From Streptomyces sp. NRRL B-3428 (GTDB taxonomy: Bacteria > Actinomycetota > Actinomycetes > Streptomycetales > Streptomycetaceae), in NCBI GenBank assembly GCA_000721375.1, contig JOGW01000020.1:60260-124259 (forward strand): 64,000 nt of DNA, written 5' to 3'. How positions within the stretch are numbered: position 1 is the first letter of the stretch; each line of letters begins with the position of its first letter. Positions 49,403-57,560 of this stretch are shown in pieces. The notes beneath the pieces are model-generated. The model did not search any database and was not told the DNA's origin. It saw only the letters and a program-made list of their open reading frames with translations. The translations under genes were made by a program, and so were the position numbers.

Positions 49403-50440
49403 TCACCCGACCGGCACGCCGCCCTCCAGATACAGCGGCGCCCCTCGCTCACGGGCCCGCAGCGCCCAGCGCAGCCGCTCGTAGCGCACCTGCGGCAGCA
49501 GGGCGGCGGCCTCCGCCTCCGACACGAAGCGGCAGGCGCGCAGCTCCGGTCCCGGCAGCAGGGCGTGTTCGGCGGCATCGGCGGGTATCCGGCCGCCGTC
49601 GAAGAGCAGCCGTATCCCGCCGTACGCCGGTGGCTTCGGCGACTCCCAGTCGATCACCAACAGGCTTGGCCTGTCGGTGAGTTGTATACCGGTCTCCTCC
49701 GCCACCTCCCGCACACCCGCGTCCGCGGGCGCCTCACCGGCCTCGACCACACCCCCGGGGAACTCCCAGCCCGCTTTGTACGTGGGATCCACGAGCAGCA
49801 CCCGGTCCTCGTCGTCGAAGAGCAGCACGCCGGCGGCGAGCGTCTCGGCCGAGGGCTCGGGAGTCTGCACGATCTCGCACACGCCCGCGGCCTCGGTCCG
49901 CACGGCCTCCGCGATCCGTTCGGCGGCCTCGCGCGGGGTCAGCGCACCGGTGTCGAGCAGATAGGCGTCGGCCGCCAGCCATTCACCGAGCGCGGTGAGG
50001 TACGGGCCGATGTGGTCCAACGACCATTGCCGTACGCGCTGTTCGCCGTCGGGCACGTCGAGCACCTCCCGGCCGGTGATCCGCTCCCGCAGGATCGTTT
50101 CGGCCGGGGCCAGCAGGACATGGCATACGGGGATACGGCGGGAGGCGAGCCTGCCGAAGATCTCGTCCCGGTAGTCCTGGCGCAGCAGCGTCATGGGGAC
50201 GATCAGGACGCCGCCCACCTCGGCGTGCAGGGCGGCGGCGGTGTCGACCACCATGCGCCGCCAGAAGGCGAGGTCCTGGTAGTCGTCCACGTCGGCCAGG
50301 CGCTTGGCGGGCAGCAGCCAGGGCAGCGCGCTGCCGATGACCTCAGGGTCGAAGAGTGTGCTGTTCGGGATCAGATCGAGCAGTTCGCGGGCGGTGGTGG
50401 TCTTCCCCGCACCGAAAGCGCCGTTGACCCAAACGATCAC
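49403..50440 (-). CDS. Fusion of P-loop kinase-like (TmrB-type) and Nudix hydrolase domains
   Basis: 345 aa from the GTG at 50440 (GAGGGGGAAAC upstream). N-terminal domain (1-165): VNGAFGAGKTTTARELL Walker A, LFDPEVIG and IVPMTLLRQDYRDEI, as in tunicamycin-resistance TmrB-like kinases. C-terminal domain (~185-340): Nudix box GGVVEAGEAPADAGVREVAE followed by ETGIQ. Likely a nucleotide or nucleoside-antibiotic-directed enzyme with two activities. Substrate not known. Confidence 0.85.
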   Translation of the reverse strand: MIVWVNGAFGAGKTTTARELLDLIPNSTLFDPEVIGSALPWLLPAKRLADVDDYQDLAFWRRMVVDTAAALHAEVGGVLIVPMTLLRQDYRDEIFGRLASRRIPVCHVLLAPAETILRERITGREVLDVPDGEQRVRQWSLDHIGPYLTALGEWLAADAYLLDTGALTPREAAERIAEAVRTEAAGVCEIVQTPEPSAETLAAGVLLFDDEDRVLLVDPTYKAGWEFPGGVVEAGEAPADAGVREVAEETGIQLTDRPSLLVIDWESPKPPAYGGIRLLFDGGRIPADAAEHALLPGPELRACRFVSEAEAAALLPQVRYERLRWALRARERGAPLYLEGGVPVG

Positions 50441-50554
50441 GTTTCCCCCTCTTAGTGGCGGACCCCTGTGGCTTGCCCGCTCCACCCTGTCACGTAACCC
50501 CGGGGAGCATTGGTCGGAGGCGTCCTGTCGCGTTCTGGCGGGTAGACGCACCGC

Positions 50555-50581
50555 ATGACCGACTTCGTGGACTCACCATGA
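50555..50581 (+). other. Upstream mini-ORF MTDFVDSP overlapping the next start codon
   Basis: Nine-codon frame whose TGA overlaps the ATG of the following gene (CCATGA). Its sequence is an imperfect copy of the start of that gene (ATGACCGACTTCGTGGACTC versus ATGACCGACATCGTGAACTC), so it arose by a 23-nt tandem duplication. Confidence 0.5.
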
Positions 50582-50793
50582 CCGACATCGTGAACTCGGA
50601 CGAACTGCTGCGGCGCATTCTGCGCGCCCGCGACTGGGCCGCACGCCAGGAGCACGCGTGGCGCGAGCGCACCCAGGATCTGCAACAGGCCGACCCTGAC
50701 GACGAGTTGGCCGCGCAGGTCTACGGCTGTGCGTTCCAGGCGGTCCGCAGCGTCCTCGACGAGATCATCGAGCCGGGGACGCACGGCGTGTGA
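50578..50793 (+). CDS. Small hypothetical protein, 71 aa
   Basis: Helical, charged protein (ELLRRILRARDWAARQEHAW...AFQAVRSVLDEII) without TM or signal. Start ATG at 50578 is coupled to an upstream mini-ORF. Ends 6 nt from the convergent DUF3291 gene. Function unknown. Confidence 0.6.
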   Translation: MTDIVNSDELLRRILRARDWAARQEHAWRERTQDLQQADPDDELAAQVYGCAFQAVRSVLDEIIEPGTHGV

Positions 50794-50799
50794 CGGGCC

Positions 50800-51261
50800 T
50801 CAGTGCGTGGGCGGCGGGAAGGTGGTCCGCAGCGAGAAGGCGTACGCGGTCGGCCCCTGTTCCCGCAGCCGCACCAGCCGCTCCCCCGCCTCTTCGATCG
50901 TGGGCCGGTGCCCGGCCGGCACCCACCACAGCGCGGTCACGGCCTCTTCGAGCCGGTGGAAGAACTCACGCCGCCGCTTGAGCAGTTCGCGGTGGCGGCC
51001 GGAGTACATGAAGGCGGTGAGCGCGTCGATGTCCCGCCACACGGACAGATTGATCAGCAGCTCGGGATCGCCGAGGATGCGGAAGCCCGTGGCGTCGCCG
51101 GACTCGTCCTGCAACCGCCACACGAATCCGTCGGACTGATCGGCCACGGCGTTGACCGGCTCGAGTCCCTCAGTGAAGTCCTTCAACTGTGCGGAATCAA
51201 GCGGTGCTTGGAGACGTCCGACGTTGACTTGCGCAAGTTCGTACGCGGGAGAGTCGGTCAT
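50800..51261 (-). CDS. DUF3291 domain protein
   Basis: 153 aa. Features of DUF3291 (dimeric ferredoxin-like monooxygenase fold): YELAQVNVGRLQAPLD at the N-terminus, DGFVWRLQDESGDA, SVWRDIDALTAFMY and RREFFHRL. Function unproven; may be a small monooxygenase-type or stress protein. Confidence 0.85.
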   Translation of the reverse strand: MTDSPAYELAQVNVGRLQAPLDSAQLKDFTEGLEPVNAVADQSDGFVWRLQDESGDATGFRILGDPELLINLSVWRDIDALTAFMYSGRHRELLKRRREFFHRLEEAVTALWWVPAGHRPTIEEAGERLVRLREQGPTAYAFSLRTTFPPPTH

Positions 51262-51339
51262 AGCGGCACCTTAGGCAGCAGTCCGAGGAATTCTCATCGG
51301 GTTTCCGGGGAGTGAGACGGGCGCTTAGCGTGGCGGACC

Positions 51340-52179
51340 ATGAGGATGCTGATCGTGGGCGGCAGCGGGTTCCTGGGCCGAGAGCTGGCGCTGCGGGCCC
51401 GGGCCGCCGGCCACGACGTGACGGCCACATACGCGACGACCACACACGCGACGCGCGCCGAGGACGTTCCCGGCGTCGACCGGTTGCGCATGGATCTGTG
51501 CAGCGCCGCGGAGATCACGTACGTCCTCGAACACAGCCGGCCCGACGTGATCGTCAACGCGGCCTATCGCAAGGCCGATTGGGCGGTGACCGCCGACGGC
51601 GCGATTCGTCTGGCCATGGCGGTGGCCGCCAGCCACCCCGGGCCGCGTCTGGTGCACGTGTCCAGCGACGCGGTCTTCTCGGGCGCCGATGTGCGCTACG
51701 ACGAATCCGCAGGACCGGATCCGGTCACCGCGTACGGGGCGGCGAAGGCCGCGGCCGAGACGGCCGTCCGTCTACTCCTGCCGACCGCCGTGATCGCCCG
51801 GACCTCGCTGATCGTCGGCGACGGTGACTCCGTGCACGAGAAGGCCGTTCACGAACTGGCCGCCGGGGGCCGGGAAGGCGTCCTGTTCATGGATGTCGTG
51901 CGGTGCCCCGTCCATGTCACCGACCTCGCTCTGGCCCTCCTGGAACTCGCCGTATCGGACCACGAGGGCGTGTGCCACCTCGCGGGCACCGACGCGGTCA
52001 GCCGCCATGAACTCGGCGTCCTGATCGCGCGACGCGACGGCGTGGACAGCTCCCGGCTGCCGGCCGGCCGACGCCCCGACCCCGCCTCACCAGGCGATGT
52101 CCGCCTGGACGGCACGCGGACGCAGCGCGCTCTGCGTACGCGGCTGCGCGGTGCCCGGGAGTTCCTGAGCGTCCGCTAA
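51340..52179 (+). CDS. RmlD-like NAD(P)-dependent sugar-nucleotide reductase / SDR family
   Basis: 279 aa. Rossmann loop IVGGSGFLGREL at the N-terminus, VHVSSDAVFSG (Ser/Thr of the triad), and YGAAKAAAE (Tyr-xxx-Lys). Resembles dTDP-4-dehydrorhamnose reductases, but no other rhamnose genes are near, so the substrate is open. Probably co-directional with the GNAT gene 10 nt downstream. Confidence 0.82.
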   Translation: MRMLIVGGSGFLGRELALRARAAGHDVTATYATTTHATRAEDVPGVDRLRMDLCSAAEITYVLEHSRPDVIVNAAYRKADWAVTADGAIRLAMAVAASHPGPRLVHVSSDAVFSGADVRYDESAGPDPVTAYGAAKAAAETAVRLLLPTAVIARTSLIVGDGDSVHEKAVHELAAGGREGVLFMDVVRCPVHVTDLALALLELAVSDHEGVCHLAGTDAVSRHELGVLIARRDGVDSSRLPAGRRPDPASPGDVRLDGTRTQRALRTRLRGAREFLSVR

Positions 52180-52189
52180 GTTGCCCGCC

Positions 52190-52747
52190 ATGGCTGAACT
52201 GGGACCCGTCATCTGGCCACCCGCGCCGATCAGGACCGAACGCCTCGTGCTCCGTGAGTCCGAGGCGCGCGACCGAGCGGCGTTCATCGAGCTGTTCGCC
52301 TCCGAGGAGGTGGGCACCTACCTCGGCGGCGCCCGTCCGGTGGAGGAACTCGAACGAGCCGTACCCGCTGCACCGGGACGGCGGCCGGGCGTCTTCGTCG
52401 TCGAGCACGAAGGCGCGATGATCGGCTCCCTCCAGATCGACCGGCGCGACCTGGACCGTCCGGGGCACGTCCGTCCCGCTGCCGAAGAGCCCGAACTCGG
52501 CTACATGTTCCTGCCGCAGGCGTGGGGGCACGGATACGCGGCCGAGGCCTGCACGGCCGCGCTCGGCTGGTTCGCCGAAGCCCTCCCCGACGAGCCCATG
52601 GTCCTGTGTACGCAGCGGGCCAACCACCGCTCACTGCACCTCGCACTGAAGCTGGGCTTCCACGAGGTCGCACGGTTCGAGGAGTTCGGCGCCGAGCAGT
52701 GGTTCGGTGTGTGGTCGCCCAACGGTAGTGATCACCACGGTCGTTGA
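52190..52747 (+). CDS. GNAT family N-acetyltransferase (RimJ/AAC-like)
   Basis: 185 aa. IRTERLVLRESEARDRAAF opening, ELGYMFLPQAWGHGYAAEAC acetyl-CoA loop, and ANHRSLHLALKLGFHEV helix, typical of Acetyltransf_3. Target unknown. Confidence 0.85.
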   Translation: MAELGPVIWPPAPIRTERLVLRESEARDRAAFIELFASEEVGTYLGGARPVEELERAVPAAPGRRPGVFVVEHEGAMIGSLQIDRRDLDRPGHVRPAAEEPELGYMFLPQAWGHGYAAEACTAALGWFAEALPDEPMVLCTQRANHRSLHLALKLGFHEVARFEEFGAEQWFGVWSPNGSDHHGR

Positions 52748-52787
52748 CGCTCGGCGGTTGTGCGGCGCCCATCAGGCGGTACGCGTC

Positions 52788-53102
52788 ATGGGCCGGATCG
52801 AGCGGGTGAGCGAGCCCAGCATGCGAGCTCGCAACGCGACGGGATACCCGTGGTCGTCTCCTTCCAGGACCCGTCCACCGGGCAGGTATTCACCGTGACG
52901 AACGACCGTGAGCGCGGGGAGCGGATCACCGCGGCCTGGACGGGCGGCCGCGGGGTCGCGATCCACTACTCCCCCGACGCCCCCGCTCTTCACCCCGGAC
53001 CTCGCGGCGGAACACCGTTCCCGCCCGGTCGAGTTGGCGACGAACGTCGTGGCGCTCCTGCTCGGCGTGGCGGCGGTCACCGTCGGGATCGCGCTGCTGT
53101 GA
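52788..53102 (+). pseudogene. Frameshifted relic of a DUF3592-like membrane protein
   Basis: Three frames join into one plausible protein: MGRIERVSEPSMRARNATGY, then PVVVSFQDPSTGQVFTVTND through IHYSPDAP, then a segment ending in ATNVVALLLGVAAVTVGIALL (TM helix) and stop. Shifts fall near 52847 and 52983, and an N-terminal TM is missing. Either decayed or sequence error. Confidence 0.5.
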
Positions 53103-53159
53103 CGCCTGGCGAGGGGCGGCATGCGTAGGGCTCACACAAACGAAGCCCAACAGAGCCGC

Positions 53160-53624
53160 TCAGCACTTCTCCGCGTGCAGATACTCCGCCATAGCAGTCG
53201 TGGCCACCGACGGATCTGTCACCCGATCCGCGAGCAGATCACCCACCGCCGCCGGCCCCTGCGCATCCATCAGCTCACACAGCGCCCTCTGCGACTCCGA
53301 ATCCAGCGCATCCCATGACTCGTCGTACACCAGCTGCGCCTCAGCGTCGTCGAGGATGTCATCCGTGTGCCCCGTCAGCACCTCCTCGACGAGCGCCTGA
53401 TACTTGCCCGTCGACAGCCCCTGGCACTCGGCGGACCCGGACACGTTGCGGTCCTTGCCCGCGGCGAAGTTCTCTTCGAGGAGTTCCTTACAGGCCTCGC
53501 TGTCGGATGCCGGCACACTCGCGGACGCGGTGGGTTTCCCGTCGGTCTTACCACCGTCGGTATCGGAGCAGCCGGTCAGTGCGACGCACGCGGCGGCGAC
53601 CAGCGCGTAGACGGTGCGGCGCAT
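53160..53624 (-). CDS. Small secreted lipoprotein, unknown function
   Basis: 154 aa from the ATG at 53624 (GGGGGGA upstream). Lipobox CVALTGCS; acidic helical mature region with four further Cys (CKELLEENF, CQGL, CELMD, C-terminal KC), likely two disulfides. No domain recognised. Confidence 0.7.
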   Translation of the reverse strand: MRRTVYALVAAACVALTGCSDTDGGKTDGKPTASASVPASDSEACKELLEENFAAGKDRNVSGSAECQGLSTGKYQALVEEVLTGHTDDILDDAEAQLVYDESWDALDSESQRALCELMDAQGPAAVGDLLADRVTDPSVATTAMAEYLHAEKC

Positions 53625-53723
53625 GGTCCCCCCCAGGATGTGAGTGGCGGGGATGCTATCGCCGACACCGTTGCACTGGTGGGGGTTTCTGAGGTTCTGC
53701 CTGCCCACGTGCGGACTGTGCCC

Positions 53724-53930
53724 ATGCTGCCGGACATGGCGTATGCGGCGGTGATCAGGGCTGATACGACCGCCGAGTGCACGGACGTCCTCGACCGGGT
53801 GTGCAAGGTACTCGACCTCGAACCGAGTTTGGCGCCCGGGCAGTTGACCAATGACCGGTGGATCGCGCGCGCTACCCCTGCGGGCGGTGGCAGTAGCGCC
53901 ATTCCGCCTCCCGGTGCGGCTCCGCCCTGA
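53724..53930 (+). other. Possible small ORF, low support
   Basis: 68 codons read MLPDMAYAAVIRADTTAECT and a helical region ending LTNDRWIARATP. No good ribosome site. The opposite strand also has a coding-like stretch (LGIEGGPCAGQSVAVEVGEH, 53936-54052). The gene-poor gap 53625-54118 is probably decayed mobile DNA, and neither reading is certain. Confidence 0.3.
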
Positions 53931-54118
53931 ACACCCTGCACATACTCAGCGCCGCAGATCACCATCGTTCCGGGCGGCCGACCATGCTCCCCAACCTCGA
54001 CAGCCACGGACTGCCCAGCACATGGCCCGCCCTCGATCCCCAACATCATCATGCGGGGACCAACGGCGGGCCGTGGGCACTAGTTACGCGGCGGAACTAC
54101 ACCCTGTCCAGGTTGGAC

Positions 54119-54505
54119 CTAGCACTTTTCCGCCGGGTCGTCGCTCCATATGCCTAGGTAAGACGCGAGCACCCAGCCCTGCTGCTGAGTTCCTTCTCTC
54201 CGGACGTGCCACCAGACGCTTTCTCCGTTGACGCTCGTGCCATATCGCCAGCAGTGGTAGTACACCTGCAGGTTGGACCACTGGCCGTATGGATCGCAGC
54301 TGGTATACGGGCCGCTGCGGTAGTTCACGCCCGTTCCGTGCACGCCAGACTTGTAGTCGCTCTTGTTGCTCCAGCCCGTTGAGCAGACAGCCGCTTGAGC
54401 AGGGGTGGCGGTTACGGCGGGCACGGCCGCAGCGAAGGCCAGGAGGGCCAGCGCTTGGGCCCCTCGGCGAAGCGATCTGCGTCGCTTGGCGCTTTCCGTC
54501 TTCAT
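54119..54505 (-). CDS. Small secreted SH3-like protein
   Basis: 128 aa. Signal peptide with RRR start and a cut after TPAQAA (~39); mature part with four Cys and SH3b-like strands (VNYRSGPYTSC, WWHVRREGTQQQGWVLASYL). Such proteins are common in streptomycetes; role in the envelope or inhibition is unproven. Confidence 0.8.
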   Translation of the reverse strand: MKTESAKRRRSLRRGAQALALLAFAAAVPAVTATPAQAAVCSTGWSNKSDYKSGVHGTGVNYRSGPYTSCDPYGQWSNLQVYYHCWRYGTSVNGESVWWHVRREGTQQQGWVLASYLGIWSDDPAEKC

Positions 54506-54613
54506 GGTCTTCCTCGCGTCTCCAAGGCCGATGCCCCAGACGCTCAGGCGGCGTCAGGAGCATGACAAGAAGTGATCACGCGGACTGTTGCAGGTCAGCC
54601 ACCTTGGCGTATT

Positions 54614-54844
54614 GGAAGAATCCGCAACGGCCGCGAGATGGTCTACACGGCCTGCGAGGTCATCTCCGGCGAGGCGCACGTTGCTGACGAGGATGAGTTC
54701 GACCCGGTCACCTGGGTGACTTTGGCCGAGATTCCGGAGTATGCGCCTTACGGGCTGTTCGGCCCGGTGCAGTCGTACCTCGACACGGCCCTGACCAGAC
54801 GCTCGCCGCCGCGAACGCCTCGGCCGTTGACAGGCGCCAGATAG
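54614..54844 (+). pseudogene. C-terminal fragment of a Nudix hydrolase
   Basis: Reads NGREMVYTACEVISGEAHVA then DEFDPVTWVTLAEIPEYAPYG and GPVQSYLDTAL, the tail of a mutT-type protein. The Nudix box and everything before it are absent, so it cannot be functional. Confidence 0.65.
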
Positions 54845-54885
54845 CCTCGGAGGGCGAGCTCTCATCCCGACCCGGAGTTTGCGTC

Positions 54886-55089
54886 ATGACCACGGGAGGC
54901 CATGGCTGCTTCATTGAGGACGGTGACTGGTTCTCCATCTTTGACAGCACCTCTGACGGTCATTCCGTCATTGACGGCGCCGGGAAGGAAAGGTTCCTCA
55001 ACAAGGATTTCAGCGAGGACAGGGTGGTGGAATTTAAGATTTGCCTGGGCAAGTGGAGCACTAAGGGAATTCTGTCTAACAACGGCTAA
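54886..55089 (+). CDS. Small hypothetical protein interrupted by the IS element
   Basis: 67 codons (TTGGHGCFIEDGDWFSIFDS...), with codon use less G/C-rich than neighbours, suggesting transfer. GGAG 8 nt before the ATG. The last codons and the TAA lie in the IS end. Removing the IS plus one TAA copy restores a 98-aa frame running to the TAG at 56066-56068, 11 nt before the DUF6461 gene. Confidence 0.5.
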   Translation: MTTGGHGCFIEDGDWFSIFDSTSDGHSVIDGAGKERFLNKDFSEDRVVEFKICLGKWSTKGILSNNG

Positions 55090-55962
55090 CACACTGAGGT
55101 GGAGCGCTCCTGGTTGCCGTGTCCGGGGCGCGAGTTGAGCGTTCGGTCCGGTGTAGGGACGTCACCGTGGATCGTGTCGGATGAGCTGTGGGATCACCTG
55201 GAGCCGCTGCTGCCGCAGCGGTTCCGGTATCCCGGCCGCAAGCCGTTGCCGGACCGGGACGTGCTGTGCGGGATCTTGTACGTGTTGCACTCCGGGATCC
55301 AGTGGGAGTACCTGCCGCAGGACCTCGGTTTCGGCTCGGGCATGACGTGCTGGCGGCGGCTGCGGGACTGGAACGAAGCCGGCGTGTGGCAGCGGCTGCA
55401 CAAGGTCCTGCTGGCCGAGTTGAACGCGGCGTCACGGCTGGACCGGTCCCGCTGCGTGGTCGACTCCTCCCACGTCAGGGCGCTCAAAGGGGGGAGCCAC
55501 ACCGGCCCGTCACCGGTCGACCGTGGCCGGGCCGGCTCGAAGCATCACCTGATCGTCGACGGGCACGACACTCCGCTCGCGGCCCTCCTGACTGGGGGCA
55601 ACCGCAATGACGTCACTCAGCTGCTGCCGCTGCTCGATGCGATCCCGCCCGTCCGCGGGCAGATCGGCCGTCCCCGTCGCAGGCCGAACTCGCTGTTTGC
55701 CGACCGCGGCTACGACCACGACATCTACCGCGACCAGGTCCGCGACCGCGGCATCGTGCCCGCGATCGCCCGCCGCGGCACCCTGCACGGCACGGGACTG
55801 GGCACCTACCGCTGGGTCGTGGAGAGGAGTATTGCGTGGCTGCACGGCTTGCGATGTCTACGCATCCGATGGGAACGGCGAGCCGACATGCGCGAAGCGT
55901 TCCTCAAACTCGCCTGCTGTCTCATCACCCACCGACAACTCAGCTCCCTGGGCCAGCCGTTG
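55080..55962 (+). mobile_element. IS5-family insertion sequence, 883 bp
   Basis: Ends CAACGGCT (55080-55087) and AGCCGTTG (55955-55962) are inverted, with further scattered matches inside. Flanked by the 3-bp direct repeat TAA (55077-55079 and 55963-55965), the TNA-type duplication of this family. Contains one intact transposase gene. Confidence 0.8.
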
Positions 55963-55965
55963 TAA
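55099..55965 (+). CDS. IS5-family DDE transposase
   Basis: 288 aa, intact. N-terminal DUF4096-type domain (VSDELWDHLEPLLPQ, GILYVLHSGIQWEYLP), catalytic Asp in CVVDSSHVRA, second Asp in LFADRGYDHD, and Glu in VVERSIAWLHGLRCLRIRWE. The stop codon TAA is the right target duplication, not part of the IS. GTG start at 55099; a later GTG at 55174 is possible. Confidence 0.9.
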   Translation: MERSWLPCPGRELSVRSGVGTSPWIVSDELWDHLEPLLPQRFRYPGRKPLPDRDVLCGILYVLHSGIQWEYLPQDLGFGSGMTCWRRLRDWNEAGVWQRLHKVLLAELNAASRLDRSRCVVDSSHVRALKGGSHTGPSPVDRGRAGSKHHLIVDGHDTPLAALLTGGNRNDVTQLLPLLDAIPPVRGQIGRPRRRPNSLFADRGYDHDIYRDQVRDRGIVPAIARRGTLHGTGLGTYRWVVERSIAWLHGLRCLRIRWERRADMREAFLKLACCLITHRQLSSLGQPL

Positions 55966-56079
55966 CGGCCAGATCCACGGGCTTGCCCCTCCATCGGCCA
56001 CCGGAGGGGCCGCGGCCACTCGCGCCAAGGCCGCTCCCGGCCGAGTCGGAGCGGCGACCGCTCTGTAGGGTCCGGCACC

Positions 56080-56733
56080 ATGACGCCTGACATCCCCCGA
56101 GACCTGAAGCGCGGCGGTGCGAGCTGGGAAGACCTTGTCGCCCAATACGCGTGGGCCGATGCTGACGATCCCGATGCGTACACCTACTCCGTGATTGCAG
56201 GGAAGACGGAAGACGACGTGATCCGGGCGTTCGGTGGCGATCCCGAAGCGTCGAGGCTGATGACATTCGCCGAGACTGTCGAAGAGCAAGCAGCTCATCT
56301 CTATGAGGACTACGAACTGCTTCGTGTGCTTACCGCCGGCCGACACGTCGTCGCCATCGAATGGGGCTACCACGGCAGCATCCGGGAGATCGCCCGACGA
56401 ACATCCGCTGACGGAGGCGAGTTCTTCAGCGTCCACCGGAATGTGAATGCCAGGTACCAGGTCCTGCACGCCCGCAACGGCCGGGTGGACGGGATGTTCG
56501 ATCCCTTTGAGCTGGAGGACGCGGACTGGATGAACCCGGAACCGGAGCTACCCGCCTGGGCAGGAGGGGTCGCCTTCCATGTGGAGACTCTGTGTGCCGA
56601 GTCCTTTGCGCTCATGGAACGCACCATGGGCGTGGCTGCCGATCGCGGGTGGATGGACATGGCGCTGCGTACGGTACTGCTCAAGTCACCCTCTGAGCTC
56701 TTCGGTCAGTCGGAGGCGGCATGGCTCCCATGA
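56080..56733 (+). CDS. DUF6461 family protein
   Basis: 217 aa. Family-like core: VVAIEWGYHGSIREIARRTS, FFSVHRNVNARYQVLHARNG and RVDGMFDPFE. Soluble, no signal. Often found in toxin/immunity-like accessory patches (known of similar genes, not shown here). It sits between the IS element and a lone inverted IS end. Confidence 0.75.
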   Translation: MTPDIPRDLKRGGASWEDLVAQYAWADADDPDAYTYSVIAGKTEDDVIRAFGGDPEASRLMTFAETVEEQAAHLYEDYELLRVLTAGRHVVAIEWGYHGSIREIARRTSADGGEFFSVHRNVNARYQVLHARNGRVDGMFDPFELEDADWMNPEPELPAWAGGVAFHVETLCAESFALMERTMGVAADRGWMDMALRTVLLKSPSELFGQSEAAWLP

Positions 56734-56813
56734 ACAAGGCGAGGGCTGTAAGTACCGCAGCCGACGACATCAGCGGCTGACACCAGCAGACGGCCAACCA
56801 CGGCTCCCGGGGC

Positions 56814-56840
56814 CGTTCCGTCTCATTGTGTTAGCCGTTG
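56814..56840 (-). repeat. Solitary inverted copy of the IS left end
   Basis: The reverse complement matches the first 27 nt of the IS at 55080 in 23 positions (14 consecutive: CAACGGCTAACACA). A TAA follows it as at the intact element. No transposase is attached. Confidence 0.7.
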
Positions 56841-56918
56841 TAACAGCTGCAGCGCCTACAAGGATGTCTCGGCCTAGCCGTGTGAGCCGTTCTGAGGCGC
56901 TACCTCACCGACCCCGCT

Positions 56919-56964
56919 CACGCGTAAGCCCCGAACCCTGGGAGAGGTTCGGGGCTTACGCGTG
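56919..56964. terminator. 19-bp perfect hairpin
   Basis: CACGCGTAAGCCCCGAACC / GGTTCGGGGCTTACGCGTG with an 8-nt loop, just after the stop of the minus-strand peptidoglycan-binding fragment. Likely terminator, usable both ways. Confidence 0.75.
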
Positions 56965-56972
56965 CCCGCTGC

Positions 56973-57215
56973 CTACGGCATGCGCAGTGCCTTCCACGTG
57001 TTGGGACCCACGATCCCATCGACGCCAAGTTTGTTCTTCGCCTGGAAGCGCTCCACCGCGCCCTCCGTGCCGGCGCCGAACTGGCCGTCAATGCCCGCCG
57101 ACCCGACGGAGCAGCCACGGAGGGTGAGGAGCGCCTGTATCTCCTTCACCTTGGCCCCGGTGTCGCCGCGATCTGCGTAGGTGTTCCAGTGGATCAGCGG
57201 TCCGTAGGGTGTCCC
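56973..57215 (-). pseudogene. C-terminal peptidoglycan-binding domain fragment
   Basis: Reads TPYGPLIHWNTYADRGDTGA, KVKEIQALLTLRGCSVG, IDGQFGAGTEGAVERFQAKN and GIVGPNTWKALRMP then TAG: a complete PG_binding_1 domain, the usual tail of a cell-wall amidase or peptidase. Upstream the frame runs into the opposing integrase fragment, so the enzyme part is lost. Confidence 0.65.
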
Positions 57216-57226
57216 CAGCCGGACCA

Positions 57227-57535
57227 GAGAAGCCGAAGGGCCGTGGACTGCACGCCCGTGAATGCGTGGTGGCGGTCACCAACTGGCTGGGACACGAGAA
57301 CGGGGCAATCACGCTGCGGGTCTACGCCCACTTCATGCCGGAAGCGGACGGCCGCGGCAGGAAAGCCATGGATGCATGGTTCGCGGGCATCGATTCTCAA
57401 AAGATCTCCCCAGATTCTCCCCCGCTTGCCGATGAGGCCGATGAGGCTCCCCCAGCGGCAGGGCCTCAAAGCCCCTCAGGGATCAGCCCGGAGCTGCCTA
57501 CGGCGAGCCAACCGGAGTCGGATCTGGCCGCGTGA
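57227..57535 (+). pseudogene. C-terminal fragment of a tyrosine recombinase (integrase)
   Basis: Reads VAVTNWLGHENGAITLRVYA followed by HFMPEAD, with the LGH motif and nucleophile Tyr of phage/ICE integrases, then a Pro/Ala-rich tail to TGA. The N-terminal and most catalytic residues are missing. Marks the edge of a decayed integrated element. Confidence 0.65.
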
Positions 57536-57560
57536 GGTCGACATTCTGCCGGCTCAGCCC

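Noticed and set aside
56919..56964. 19-bp hairpin as an attachment site or tRNA piece
   Set aside because: GGTTCGGGG looks tRNA-like but there is no acceptor or anticodon stem; position after a stop fits a terminator.
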